NCBI RefSeq assembly: GCF_030271515.1
Contig: NZ_JASCXI010000002.1
Location: forward strand, 186,001-250,000
Length of the DNA: 64,000 bases
Reading direction: 5' to 3'
DNA from: Erythrobacter oryzae
GTDB taxonomy: Bacteria > Pseudomonadota > Alphaproteobacteria > Sphingomonadales > Sphingomonadaceae
Shown: positions 23,670 through 33,536 of the stretch, in pieces
Numbering within the stretch: position 1 is the first letter of the stretch
Layout of the letters: each line of letters opens with the position of its first letter
The notes under the pieces: model-generated
Database searches by the model: none
The model's input: only the letters and a program-made list of their open reading frames with translations
What the model was told of the DNA's origin: nothing
Program-made: the position numbers and the translations under genes

Positions 23670-24052
23670 ACGCGCCGATCGCCTCGGACCACTTCCCCGG
23701 CAACGACATGGCCGGACCGCGCTTTCGCGAGGCGGGCGAGATGGTGCTCGACCAGTTCCACCGTGACGGACGGGTCGATGCCCAGTGGCTCGGCCTCCAC
23801 CCGCGCGAATTCGCGCTGCTGTGGCGCCTCGCCGAGCAACCGGGCGAGCGTCTGTGCGACCGGCAGCTCCACCTCGAGGCTTTCCGCATCACCCAGGGCC
23901 CCGAGCCCGAGGGCATCGCCGCCGATATCGCGCGCCTGCGCGACAAGCTGGCCGCGGCAGGGGCCGGCCACCTGATCTGCACCGACGGCGATGGCCGCTA
24001 TTTCATCGAGGTGCCCCCGGACTGCGGCCTCTCGCGCCTCGCTGCGGGGTAA
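23666..24052 (+). CDS. Solo winged-helix DNA-binding protein (OmpR/PhoB C-terminal type)
   Basis: A 128-residue protein in which residues about 30-115 match the trans_reg_C winged helix: LGLHPREFALLWRLAEQPGE, then a recognition-helix region GIAADIARLRDKLAAAG and wing strands ICTDGDGRYFIEV. There is no receiver domain. The start overlaps the RadC/JAB stop by 4 bp. It is the second DNA-binding protein in the cluster, after the membrane-anchored HTH at 21702. It may work as a constitutive or partner-controlled regulator. Confidence 0.75.
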   Translation: MNAPIASDHFPGNDMAGPRFREAGEMVLDQFHRDGRVDAQWLGLHPREFALLWRLAEQPGERLCDRQLHLEAFRITQGPEPEGIAADIARLRDKLAAAGAGHLICTDGDGRYFIEVPPDCGLSRLAAG

Positions 24053-24127
24053 CGCGCGGCTCTGGACAGGCGGCGGGCGATGGGTCAATCTCACGGGCAA
24101 AGACAAGCCTAGAGGGATCCGCCTGAC

Positions 24128-24943
24128 ATGACCGCCGCCACCACCATCGCCAATGACCGCGTCTCGATCGAACTGGGCGAGGACGGCGTCGCCGACGTCC
24201 GCTTCGTGCGCGCGGAGAAGATGAACGCGCTCGACCCCGAGATGTTCGAGCGCATCATCGAGGCCGGCCACGCGCTCCAGCGCATGAAGGGCCTGCGCGC
24301 GGTGGTGCTCTCGGGCGAGGGGCGGGCCTTCTGCGCCGGGCTCGACCTGTCGAACTTCTCGAGGAAGCCCCCCGAGGACGAACCCCCGCTGACCGAGCGC
24401 ACCTATGGCAACGCGAACCGCCCGCAGCAGGTGGCGATGCAGTGGCGCAAGCTCCCCGTCCCGGTGATCGCCGCGATCCACGGCGTGTGCTTCGGCGGCG
24501 GCCTCCAGATCGCGAGCGGCGCGGACATCCGCATCGTCCATCCCGAGACGCGGCTGGCGATCATGGAGATGAAGTGGGGCCTCGTCCCCGACATGGGCGG
24601 CTATGTGCTGTGGCGGGGCCTGGTGCGGGATGACGTGCTGCGCGAGCTCATCTACACCAACCGCGAATTCAACGGCGGCGAGGCGCTCTCGCTCGGCCTT
24701 GCGACCTATGTCGACGACAACCCCCGCGAGCGCGCCTTCGCCATCGCTCGCCAGATCGCGCTCAAGAACCCCCACGCGATCCGCGCCGCCAAGCGGCTTC
24801 AGGCCGGGATGTGGGAACAGGATGCCAATGCGATCCTGATGGAGGAGAGCATCGAGCAGCACGCGATCATGCGCAGCCGCAACCAGGTCGAGGCGGTGAT
24901 GGCCGAGATGGAGCGCCGCAAGCCGAACTTCGAGGACCTTTAG
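24128..24943 (+). CDS. Enoyl-CoA hydratase/isomerase (crotonase) family protein
   Basis: A 271-residue crotonase. The CoA/oxyanion-hole segments are [20 protein letters not shown] and [20 protein letters not shown]. The catalytic position corresponding to Glu of GGxxE in hydratases falls in [20 protein letters not shown]; Asp in PDMGG suggests an isomerase or a non-classical crotonase rather than a standard hydratase. C-terminal helices are normal. Start ATG 24128 is preceded by GAGGGATCC-type sequence with weak Shine-Dalgarno. Convergent with arsH, overlapping it by 4 bp. Substrate unknown. Confidence 0.85.
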   Translation: MTAATTIANDRVSIELGEDGVADVRFVRAEKMNALDPEMFERIIEAGHALQRMKGLRAVVLSGEGRAFCAGLDLSNFSRKPPEDEPPLTERTYGNANRPQQVAMQWRKLPVPVIAAIHGVCFGGGLQIASGADIRIVHPETRLAIMEMKWGLVPDMGGYVLWRGLVRDDVLRELIYTNREFNGGEALSLGLATYVDDNPRERAFAIARQIALKNPHAIRAAKRLQAGMWEQDANAILMEESIEQHAIMRSRNQVEAVMAEMERRKPNFEDL

Positions 24944-25694
24944 GCCGCCGGCCCCGTGGTGATCCCGGCGCTGTCCGCCGGGGTCTCTACCGGCGTGTCG
25001 CGCTCGACCCGCTCGGAATAGCGGTCGACCAGCGTGTCGGCATGGGGCCGCAGCAGCACGGTGAAGCGCACCAGCTCCTCCATCACGTCGACGATCCGGT
25101 CGTAATAGGCCGAGGGCTTCATCCGCCCACTCTCGTCGAATTCCATATAGGCCTTGGCGACCGAGGACTGGTTGGGGATGGTGAACATCCGCATCCAGCG
25201 CCCGAGGATGCGCAGGGCATTGACCGCGTTGAAGCTCTGCGAGCCGCCGCTCACCTGCATCACCGCCAGCGTGCGGCCCTGCGTCGGGCGCAGGCCCTTG
25301 TAGGCGAGTGGCAGGTGGTCGATCTGCGCCTTCATGATCCCAGTGATGGTGCCGTGGCGTTCGGGGCTGCACCACACCTGCGCCTCCGACCAAAGCGCGT
25401 GCTCGCGCAGCTCGTGCACGGCGGGGTGATCGTCGCCCGGGTGCTGGTCGGGCAGCGGCAGGTCGGACGGGTCGAAGATCCGCGTCTCGCAGCCGAAGTA
25501 TTGCAGCAGCCGCGCCGCCTCTTCCACCGCGAGGCGCGAGAAGGAGCGTTCGCGCAGCGATCCGTAGAGCAGCAGCACGCGCAGCGGCGGGTCCATCGGC
25601 CCTAGGCCCAGCGCCGGGCAGGCATGGGCATATTCGGGCTTCAGCGCAGGCAGGTGCGCCGGATCGGGCAGGGGGCGAAGGCGGGTGTATGCAG

Positions 25695-25698
<4 letters not shown>
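24940..25698 (-). CDS. arsH: Arsenical resistance protein ArsH
   Basis: A 252-residue NADPH-dependent FMN reductase-family protein that oxidises trivalent organoarsenicals. The flavin-phosphate loop is [20 protein letters not shown] near 40-60, and [19 protein letters not shown] contains the conserved ArsH centre. The C-terminal tail, rich in Thr/Pro, is variable as usual. The ATG at 25698 overlaps the acr3 stop (ATGA). Last gene of arsR-arsC-acr3-arsH. Confidence 0.93.
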
Positions 25699-26752
<1,054 letters not shown>

Positions 26753-26753
<1 letters not shown>

Positions 26754-27247
26754 CAGGCGGCTCCTTCCATCGCGCCGATTGCGGCAATCGCGGCCTTGTC
26801 CAGCGCCGCCCGGTCGAGCGCGAGGAAGGCCCGCACCCGCATCTCAAGCAGGCGCCAGGTCTCCTCGAAGGCGGCGTCCACATCCGCGTCGCTGCCGGTG
26901 ACGTCGGCCGGATCGGGGAGGCCCCAATGGGCCTTGAGCGGGCTGCCGAGGAACACCGGGCACGCCTCGCCCGCCGCATTGCCGCACACGGTGATCGCAA
27001 GGTCAATGGCCGGGGCATCGGAGCCGGTGAATTCGTTCCAGCTCTTGGAGCGCAAAGCGCCGGTGTCGATCCCGCGCCGCGCCAACAGCCGCAGCGCGCC
27101 CGGATGCGGCACGCCCTTGGGCTTGCTCCCCGCGCTGAAGGCCCGCACGCGGCCCTCTCCCAAGTGGTTGAACAGCGCCTCGCCGAGGATCGAGCGGGCC
27201 GAGTTGCCGGTGCACAGCACCAGCACGGTGAAGGGGGTGTCGGACAT
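26753..27247 (-). CDS. arsC: Arsenate reductase ArsC (LMW-phosphatase type)
   Basis: A 164-residue ArsC of the low-molecular-weight phosphotyrosine-phosphatase fold, using thioredoxin or glutaredoxin to reduce arsenate to arsenite. The P-loop is [10 protein letters not shown] with nucleophile Cys12. The second redox cysteine lies in the loop [12 protein letters not shown], with Cys pairs about residues 82-90, and the acid DPADVTGSD follows. The start ATG at 27247 is 2 bp after the arsR stop. A longer open frame is rejected because it overlaps arsR in another frame. Confidence 0.93.
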
Positions 27248-27249
27248 GG

Positions 27250-27606
27250 TCAGCCTCTCGGGCCGGGTTCGCAGGCGAGCCCCGCCACCAGGTCGCCGCA
27301 CATCTCGGGCGCGCCCTGGCAGCAGTCCTGCATCAGGAAGGTGAGCAGACGGCGCATGCCGCCGAAGTCGGCGCGGTAGCGGATCAGGCGGCTCTCGCGC
27401 TCGGACTGCACCAGCCCGGCCCGCTCGAGCGTGGCGAGATGGTGCGACATGGTCGAGGGCGGCACGCCGCAATGCTCGGCGATCGCGCCCGCGATCATGC
27501 CCTGCGGCCCCGCGGTCACCAGCGCGCGAAACACCGCGAGCCGTGTCTCGTGCGCGAGCGCGCCCAGCGCATCGACCGCCCAGACCGGGGTGTTGAGATC
27601 GTCCAT
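27250..27606 (-). CDS. arsR: ArsR-family arsenite-responsive repressor
   Basis: A winged-helix repressor of about 118 residues. HTH region: GMIAGAIAEHCGVPPSTMSHHLATLERAGL. Cysteines at the C-terminus (DCCQGAPEMC, then LACEPG) form a likely As(III) site rather than the classical alpha-3 CVC site, which is absent; this is a common alternative arrangement. The start is ATG 27606, or GTG 27615 three codons upstream. It lies first in the ars operon and next to two TTCGA/TCGAA palindromes that it probably binds. Confidence 0.92.
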   Translation of the reverse strand: MDDLNTPVWAVDALGALAHETRLAVFRALVTAGPQGMIAGAIAEHCGVPPSTMSHHLATLERAGLVQSERESRLIRYRADFGGMRRLLTFLMQDCCQGAPEMCGDLVAGLACEPGPRG

Positions 27607-27617
27607 GGCCTCCACCT

Positions 27618-27683
27618 TTCGAGAACCATCGAATTAATAGTCTCGTGCAGGCGGGTCAATCCGGCAATTCGAAAAATGTCGAA
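27618..27683 (-). promoter_or_regulatory. Two ArsR operator palindromes
   Basis: TTCGA-N6-TCGAA occurs at 27618-27633 and again at 27668-27683, centres 50 bp apart (about five helix turns), just upstream of arsR. Spacing and sequence suit ArsR dimers; autorepression of the ars operon is inferred. Confidence 0.7.
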
Positions 27684-27703
27684 ATAAGGGGGCTATGCGG
27701 GCC

Positions 27704-28495
27704 TCAGCCGAACACCGCGACGCACTGCATCCCGTCGAGCACCTGCCGCCCGTCCGCGTCCCACATCCTGAGGCGCTCGGAGGAATAGCCGCTATCTGCG
27801 TGCTGGCTGGCGTTCTCGGCGAGATACCAGCCATCGCGCGAGCGGCTCTCGGGGTCGAGCACGTTGAACGACCAGTTGATCGAGCTGATCGGCCCCTGCC
27901 GCTGCATCGCCCGCATCGCGCCGGGCGGCATGACGTCGCCCATCAGCACCAGCGTCGAGACCGGGTCGAGGTCATGCGCCTCGGTCAGCCGCGCCCAGCG
28001 CCGCACGGTCGCGCCGCGGTCGGTGCCCTTGGTCTGCCCGTGGCGCAGCTCGAAGTTCTTGGCGACGAAGGCGGGGGCGAACTGGTGGGTGACCTGCGGA
28101 TTGTCCTCGGGCGGCCCGGGCCATTCCTCGGGGAGGCCCGAGGGATGCACCGCATTGGCCTCGCGCCCCTCGCCGAACAGCCAGAAGGCGGTGAGGGCGA
28201 CGCGACCCTCGGCGATGATCTCGCTGCGCAGCTGGGTGACGTTGCGGCCTTGCCGGACAATCTCCGCGCGCAGTTCGATGTCCTCGCCCACCGGCGCGAC
28301 GAAGGCGATCTGCCCCGCGCGCAGGGGTGGCAGGCCCGGAAAGGCGCGAACCGCCATGGTATAGGCCACCAGCGCCGAGGCCCCGCCATAGAGCGTGCGC
28401 CCCTGCATCCAGTCGGCGGCATGGGTGAGGCGGGCAGGCCCGGGCTGGCCGGTGACGGGTTCGAGGAGGCTCGCGATGGTCATGTGCAAAGCCAT
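27704..28495 (-). CDS. Acyl-CoA thioesterase-like hotdog protein
   Basis: A 263-residue double-hotdog protein of the TesB/acyl-CoA thioesterase-like family. Family blocks include DWMQGRTLYGGASALVAYTM, RAGQIAFVAPVGEDIELRAE and the C-terminal hotdog SINWSFNVLDPESRSRDGWY with YSSERLRMWDADGRQVLDG. The catalytic Asp/Gln/Thr set of TesB cannot be placed with certainty. ATG at 28483, four codons inside, is an alternative start. Upstream of it lies the tRNA pair, on the other strand. Confidence 0.82.
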   Translation of the reverse strand: MALHMTIASLLEPVTGQPGPARLTHAADWMQGRTLYGGASALVAYTMAVRAFPGLPPLRAGQIAFVAPVGEDIELRAEIVRQGRNVTQLRSEIIAEGRVALTAFWLFGEGREANAVHPSGLPEEWPGPPEDNPQVTHQFAPAFVAKNFELRHGQTKGTDRGATVRRWARLTEAHDLDPVSTLVLMGDVMPPGAMRAMQRQGPISSINWSFNVLDPESRSRDGWYLAENASQHADSGYSSERLRMWDADGRQVLDGMQCVAVFG

Positions 28496-28620
28496 GCCGC
28501 GCGCTGCGGGCGGCGTCCAGACTGACGTTAGGGAAGGGCGCGCGCCAATCTCACATTGCCAAGCCGCCCCCGAATCGCTAGTGCGCCGCTTCCGTCCGGG
28601 GCTTCGCCCCCGGAAGGCTC

Positions 28621-28694
28621 GGCCCGATGGCGGAGTGGTGACGCAGCGGACTGCAAATCCGTATACGCCGGTTCGATTCCGGCTCGGGCCTCCA
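28621..28694 (+). tRNA. tRNA-Cys (GCA)
   Basis: Acceptor GGCCCGA pairs with TCGGGCC, followed by T-CCA. The anticodon loop CTGCAAA carries GCA; T-arm GCCGG-TTCGATT-CCGGC is standard. CCA is encoded. It is 56 bp before tRNA-Thr. Confidence 0.95.
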
Positions 28695-28750
28695 CACCTT
28701 TTAGCGATTGCGAACCCGCGGCCTTGGCCTTAGGGCGCTTTTGCCGGAAT

Positions 28751-28826
28751 GCCGCTTTAGCTCAGTCGGTAGAGCACATCATTCGTAATGATGGGGTCAC
28801 GTGTTCGAGTCACGTAAGCGGCACCA
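28751..28826 (+). tRNA. tRNA-Thr (CGT), attachment site of the island
   Basis: Acceptor GCCGCTT pairs with AAGCGGC, followed by A-CCA. The anticodon loop ATTCGTAA carries CGT; T-arm CACGT-GTTCGAG-TCACGTG-type is intact. The 3' 45 bases (from the anticodon loop on) are repeated at 33537-33581. CCA is encoded, followed by a T-run. Confidence 0.95.
28782..28826 (+). repeat. attL: 3' part of tRNA-Thr
   Basis: 45 bases from the anticodon loop to the encoded CCA, identical to attR at 33537-33581. The tRNA gene stays intact at this end. Confidence 0.9.
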
Positions 28827-29203
28827 CCTTTTTTCCGCACTTTCTCTAGGAAAATCATAGCCTCCCTGTGGAGGGCCTTTGGGCTTGATGGGGCGATTTT
28901 GCCTGCTGAGAAGGCGAAACCCACGGTGGACCCAAGGAATCGCCTACAAGCCCTTCGCTTTGTCGTTGCGATTCATGCTGTTGAAGGCGCTTCCGGCTGG
29001 TCGCGGCTGCGGGCCAACGATTATGTAGCTTTCCTTGCGAGCCAGCCGTCCAAGTGGGTCGTGTCTGGATCAGACCCGGCACGGCACTTCTGGCTTCGCC
29101 ACGATAGCGGCGCTTACAGCTGCCACCCTGAAAACACCTGACTCAGCCTCCCGCCCCGATGCGATCGCCTTGCTGGCCATCGTGTTCGGAGCGGGATTGC
29201 CAT
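28827..29203. other. Island left margin without a supportable gene
   Basis: After the tRNA T-run and a weak hairpin (CCTCC/GGAGG near 28861-28875), only overlapping short frames without ribosome sites or family motifs are seen. Degraded integrase or cargo is possible but not demonstrable. Confidence 0.4.
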
Positions 29204-29392
29204 TTATTGTTTTGCGGCCAGGTCGATTGAACCCCGTTCGACCAGTGCCGCGATAGCCTCCCGCTTGACCAGCCGCCTGCGCCCGATCTTGACCGTTTCC
29301 TGCTGCCTGTAATCCATCAGAGGGAAGAGTGTTGACCGACTGACCCCGAGCGGCACTCCCGCCTCCCCGATTGGAATGTGGGTGCGCTGCAT
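29204..29392 (-). CDS. AlpA/excisionase-type HTH regulator
   Basis: A 62-residue protein matching the MerR-like excisionase/AlpA HTH: HIPIGEAGVPLGVSRSTLFP followed by the wing and the typical basic end KIGRRRLVKREAIAALVERG. Such proteins control integrase genes and excision directionality in prophages and islands. The integrase it would serve is absent. It is the clearest sign that the surrounding 4.8 kb was once an integrative element. Confidence 0.75.
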   Translation of the reverse strand: MQRTHIPIGEAGVPLGVSRSTLFPLMDYRQQETVKIGRRRLVKREAIAALVERGSIDLAAKQ

Positions 29393-29539
29393 TTACGCCT
29401 CTGCTGCCTAGGCAAACAATCCTTGCAAGCAAGTGGATTCTGTCCGGCGAATGCGAAATGATACGTATGAAAAAATTGAGCAATGAATGATAAAGTCTGA
29501 AGCCTCACTCAATGTCCTTCAGTATTTGAGGCATTTCTC

Positions 29540-29914
29540 ATGGAACTCCAACATTGCCAAAATTGCGGCGCGCAATTGAAGGGTTTTGCTGTTGAAAATT
29601 TTGGAAATGTATCGATTCCCCTTCCTGGAATAATTTTGTTGAATTCCAGAATTTTGAGCCTCCCCCCTACCCAGTTTTTGCTTGCCGATGCCTTGGTTCG
29701 TGCCCGCGGCAGGCCGGTGGCTCGTACGACGCTCGCCAACATCATCAGCCCGGAAATCGATGACCGCAGCATCGTGAAATACATCAATCGGCTAAGATCG
29801 TCGTTCAGAAAAATCAATCCGTCGTTCAATCAGATTCAATGTATAAAGGGATATTCTCTCTATACGTGGAACTACGAGAAAAATGTTCCCGAAGAGGATA
29901 TTCAAATTCATTGA
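29540..29914 (+). CDS. Solo winged-helix regulator (OmpR C-terminal type) in the island
   Basis: A 124-residue protein. The first 25 residues include one CQNC pair (a possible half zinc knuckle). Residues about 40-110 match a trans_reg_C winged helix: SLPPTQFLLADALVRARGRP, then RSIVKYINRLRSSFRKINPS as recognition helix and the wing IQCIKGYSLYTW. There is no receiver domain. The gene is AT-rich compared with the chromosome. It lies 120 bp upstream of the DUF1800-DUF1501 pair on the same strand and is the natural candidate for its regulator. Confidence 0.72.
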   Translation: MELQHCQNCGAQLKGFAVENFGNVSIPLPGIILLNSRILSLPPTQFLLADALVRARGRPVARTTLANIISPEIDDRSIVKYINRLRSSFRKINPSFNQIQCIKGYSLYTWNYEKNVPEEDIQIH

Positions 29915-30035
29915 GTTCAATGATAAATACTGAGATTAAGTAGAGAAATGTAAGTAATAACCCAGAGATGAAGTTCTCAGACAATTCTGTAATTCACAAT
30001 ACAGAGGGCGAGGGGCACATCAATGGGGTTAAGGT

Positions 30036-31805
30036 ATGGCATTTGTAAGCCCAGAGGGCGTCGATCCTTCGAAATCTGGAGCAATGCTGGCAGGGGGCGG
30101 AGCAAGTGCTTTGGCAGCCGTGTCGATCGTGACAGCGGCGGCGTCGGCGTTAAGTCCGTCCACTGAGGATTCCGGTGGGAACCGCATTGTCGGCACGAAG
30201 GAGAGCCGAAAGGCTGCCGCTCGGGTTGGATTGCATGCCAGCATCGGTGTGACGGCTGCCGAAATTGACGAGATCGATCAACTGGGTGCCGCTGCTTGGC
30301 TCGACCGCCAAATGGCTCTGCCTAACGATGGAACATCAGTAGAATTCTTCTCGAACAGGGGTCTCGATCGAATTGATCAGAACGGCCACTGGCGAAACGA
30401 AGCCTATTTTGACTCCATGATCTGGGCACATCTGTTTGAGGGCGGTAACGCTGTTCGAAAGCGGATGGCGCTTGCACTGTCTGAGATCTTTGTGGTTTCG
30501 CTCGCTGGGATTGAGCCCATGTGGAGAGCGCATGCTGCCGGGGCTTACTGGGACATTCTGAATGCGCACGCATTTTCGGACTTTCGGACGCTCCTGGAAG
30601 CGGTGACGCTGAGCCCGGCTATGGGCCAGTATCTCAACATGAAGGGCAGCCGGGCCTCGGATCCATCAACCGGCCGCGTGCCCGACGAGAACTTCGCTCG
30701 CGAGATCATGCAGTTGTTTACCATTGGTCTTTTTGAATTGAACCTTGACGGATCACGAGTGCTTGTCAACGGGCAGCCCGTTCCGACCTATTCCAATGCA
30801 GATGTCGAAGGGTTGGCCAAGGTATTTACAGGTTTCGACCTCGACTATTCCGGTCTCCAGATTGTTGCCTCGCCCATTCCTGGACCGCCTGTTCCTGAGG
30901 TGCAGGTGGTTCGAAGGCCTATGACATCACGTCCGAGGAGCTGGAACCCGCAACAGACAGTATCGACTCACTCCGTTGAGGAAAAGCGGTTCCTCGGAAG
31001 AGTAATTCAACCCGGCACAGGGCCAGACCGAAGTCTGAAGCTGACATTGGACTGGCTTGCAAACCACCAAAATGTTGCGCCTTTCATCAGCAAGCAGCTG
31101 ATACAGCGGCTTGTTACCAGCAACCCAAGTTCTTCATATGTCATGAGGGTCGCGACCGTTTTCAACGACAATGGGAGCGGAGTTCGCGGAGATCTTGCGG
31201 CTGTCTTCAAGGCCATCATTCTCGACCCCGAGGCCGTTGACCCTTCGGGTGTTGCCAACCCATTCTTCGGGAAGGTGCGCGAGCCGATGCTCCGATTTGC
31301 CCAATGGGGTCGAACCTTTCGCGCACGGTCCACGACAGGAGCCTGGAGCATTCGTCCGATGAACCCGGAAACGTTGCTCAATCAATCGCCGTTCCGCTCA
31401 CCTTCGGTCTTCAACTTTTTCCGACCCGATTACGTGCCGCCACGATCGCAGGCGGCGGCCAATGGCATGGCAGCTCCAGAGCTTCAAATCGCAACAGACA
31501 ATGCCGTCGCGAACTATGTGAATGTCATTTACCGGACTGTCTACGAAAATGGCTACTGGTCAGAAGTCTTGAAGGCAAATTATGAATATGAAATCGGTAT
31601 CGCAAGTGATGCTCTAAAGCTTTTAGACCATCTCGATCTTATTCTTACGGCAGGGCAGCTCAGTGAATTCACCCGAGCGACAGTTTTTGATGTTGTAAAC
31701 AATATTAGTGTATCGGGGCTGGATCCTGTCCCTTCACTCTTGGAAAGAGTTCGGCAGGCAGTCGTGCTTATCATGTGCTCCAATGATTATTTAGTTCAGA
31801 AGTAG
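30036..31805 (+). CDS. DUF1800 family protein
   Basis: A 589-residue DUF1800 protein, function unknown. Conserved family segments are AAWLDRQMALP, FDSMIWAHLFEGGNAVRKRM, RMALALSEIFVVS, PAMGQYLNMKGSR, PDENFAREIMQLFTIGLFEL and YSNADVEGLAKVFTGF. The N-terminal about 45 residues are Ala/Gly/Ser-rich and moderately hydrophobic, without a classical cleavable signal. DUF1800 genes are usually paired with DUF1501, as here with an 8-bp gap. The pair may act outside the cytoplasm, since DUF1501 carries a Tat signal. Confidence 0.88.
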   Translation: MAFVSPEGVDPSKSGAMLAGGGASALAAVSIVTAAASALSPSTEDSGGNRIVGTKESRKAAARVGLHASIGVTAAEIDEIDQLGAAAWLDRQMALPNDGTSVEFFSNRGLDRIDQNGHWRNEAYFDSMIWAHLFEGGNAVRKRMALALSEIFVVSLAGIEPMWRAHAAGAYWDILNAHAFSDFRTLLEAVTLSPAMGQYLNMKGSRASDPSTGRVPDENFAREIMQLFTIGLFELNLDGSRVLVNGQPVPTYSNADVEGLAKVFTGFDLDYSGLQIVASPIPGPPVPEVQVVRRPMTSRPRSWNPQQTVSTHSVEEKRFLGRVIQPGTGPDRSLKLTLDWLANHQNVAPFISKQLIQRLVTSNPSSSYVMRVATVFNDNGSGVRGDLAAVFKAIILDPEAVDPSGVANPFFGKVREPMLRFAQWGRTFRARSTTGAWSIRPMNPETLLNQSPFRSPSVFNFFRPDYVPPRSQAAANGMAAPELQIATDNAVANYVNVIYRTVYENGYWSEVLKANYEYEIGIASDALKLLDHLDLILTAGQLSEFTRATVFDVVNNISVSGLDPVPSLLERVRQAVVLIMCSNDYLVQK

Positions 31806-31813
31806 AGCTCATC

Positions 31814-33235
31814 ATGAACATTCTCAAACTAAATGATGTCAACCGGCGCACATTCATCCGGCGTGCATCGGCTTTATCTCTGGCCGGCGCGGGGTCGAGC
31901 TACGCGCTTGGACTCGCGGGACTCGGCGATGCGGCTGCCCAATCGATGCCCAGCGACTACAAAGCGCTGGTGTGCATCTTCCTTTTCGGGGGCAACGATC
32001 ACGCAAACACCATAATTCCGTACGACCCGACCAATTACTCGCGGTACGCGGCCATACGTGGCGGTGACCGGGGCATCGCGGTCCCTTATCAGCAGCTTGC
32101 CGCAACCGCGCTGAATCATCCCGCAGATCAGACTTTGACCGATGATTTGCGGTACGCGCTAAACCCCGTGATGCCGAACATGGCTCGACTGTTCAATCAG
32201 GGGAAGCTGGCAACTCTGCTGAATGTCGGCCCTCTCCTCACGCCGCTGACAAGGGCGCAGTACGAATTCGGCAATCTTACTTCCTTTCCGCGACCGGCGA
32301 GCCTGTTTTCGCACAATGACCAGCAAGCAATCTGGCAGTCCTTCACAACCGAGGGCGGGCGCATCGGCTGGGGCGGCAGGCTTGGCGACCTTGCCATGTC
32401 GAGCAATCAGAATTCGATGTTCACGGCGATTAGTGCGAGCGGAAATGTCGTATTCCTGAACGGTGAAAACGCAACTGCAACGAATATTAGCCCCTTTGGC
32501 CCGGCTAAAGCGTTCCCCGCGCTATCTTCGACAAAGTTCTCAAGATCTTTGCAGACGCTACTTCGTCAACAAAGTCAGAACGTGTTGGAGAATGATATGG
32601 CATTCATCAACTCGCGGTCGATACAGTATTCTGCATTCATCGAAAGCGCGTTGAGATCGACGCCTTCATTCACTCAGTTCGGATCGAGCGGGTCGTTTGC
32701 GTCGCAGCTTTCACTCGTCGCGAGGCTCATGTCGGTCAGGAGGGAGATGGGCGTGTCGAGGCAGATCTTCTTCGTGTCGATGGGGGGCTTTGACGCGCAC
32801 AGCGGGCTGGCTCTCAGCCACAGGACGCTCTTGGGAGGCTTGGATTCCGCAATTGGGCAATTCTACGCGGCCATCCAGCAACTGGGGTTGGAGGATTCGG
32901 TCACGTCTTTCACCGCATCCGATTTTGGTCGAACGCTAGCCCATAACGGGGACGGCAGCGACCATGGTTGGGGATCACATCACTTTATCTTTGGCGGGGG
33001 CGTCAACGGAGGTCGGCATTATGGCCGGGCACCGAGCATCTCCGTCACCAGCGATGATCAGGTGGGACGCGGCAGGCTTTTGCCTTCCGTCTCGGTGGAT
33101 GAATACGCCACGACGCTCGCGCAATGGTTCGGCGTGTCGTCGTCCAACCTTGCGTGGGTGGCACCCAATATTGGTCGCTTCGCCAATCCGAATCTCGGCT
33201 TTATGAAGGTACCGGGATCCAGCCAGCAGACATGA
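31814..33235 (+). CDS. DUF1501 family protein with Tat signal
   Basis: A 473-residue DUF1501 protein of the alkaline phosphatase/sulfatase-like superfamily. The twin-arginine signal is NRRTFIRRASALSLAGAG (Arg11-Arg12), followed by an Ala-rich hydrophobic stretch with a likely cleavage after DAAAQS, so it is exported folded. Family motifs are LVCIFLFGGNDHANTIIPYD, PRPASLFSHNDQQAIWQS, MGGFDAHSG and FTASDFGRTLAHNGDGSDHG with WGSHHF; these supply the likely metal-binding Asp/His set. Substrate unknown. Last gene of the island. Confidence 0.9.
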   Translation: MNILKLNDVNRRTFIRRASALSLAGAGSSYALGLAGLGDAAAQSMPSDYKALVCIFLFGGNDHANTIIPYDPTNYSRYAAIRGGDRGIAVPYQQLAATALNHPADQTLTDDLRYALNPVMPNMARLFNQGKLATLLNVGPLLTPLTRAQYEFGNLTSFPRPASLFSHNDQQAIWQSFTTEGGRIGWGGRLGDLAMSSNQNSMFTAISASGNVVFLNGENATATNISPFGPAKAFPALSSTKFSRSLQTLLRQQSQNVLENDMAFINSRSIQYSAFIESALRSTPSFTQFGSSGSFASQLSLVARLMSVRREMGVSRQIFFVSMGGFDAHSGLALSHRTLLGGLDSAIGQFYAAIQQLGLEDSVTSFTASDFGRTLAHNGDGSDHGWGSHHFIFGGGVNGGRHYGRAPSISVTSDDQVGRGRLLPSVSVDEYATTLAQWFGVSSSNLAWVAPNIGRFANPNLGFMKVPGSSQQT

Positions 33236-33536
33236 GTCGGGGTTCCACGTGCCTTGTCGGCGCCGCGTATCGTCTCACCCCAACAGACAGTTACAGCGAT
33301 GCAGGCGCAACGGGGCGAGCGTTGTTGGAAAATATTTCGAACTCAATGTAGCGCTGACTTGGGTCTGACGTGGGTCACCCCTTCAAAGCCTTGCCTTCTG
33401 AATGATCGTAACCTTTGATCTCCAGGCGAACGGCGCTAAGCGAATTTGGGTAGAAATTGGGCAGTGCGGTTTTTGGCATGAGTCGGCTTCCGCAAAGCCT
33501 CGAAATTCATCTAAATTACGAAAAATAAGAGCTTTT
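33236..33536. other. Island right margin without a gene
   Basis: About 300 bases between the DUF1501 stop and attR. No ORF with a ribosome site is seen. ATTACGAAAAA (33515-33525) and TTTTTCGTAAT (33534-33544) form an inverted repeat that straddles the island/attR junction, a possible recombinase-binding or transcription-terminating structure. Confidence 0.5.

Noticed and set aside
28855..29256. Short frames on both strands at the island's left end
   Set aside because: No ribosome sites, overlapping each other, no recognisable integrase or other motif; listed as a stretch without a gene.
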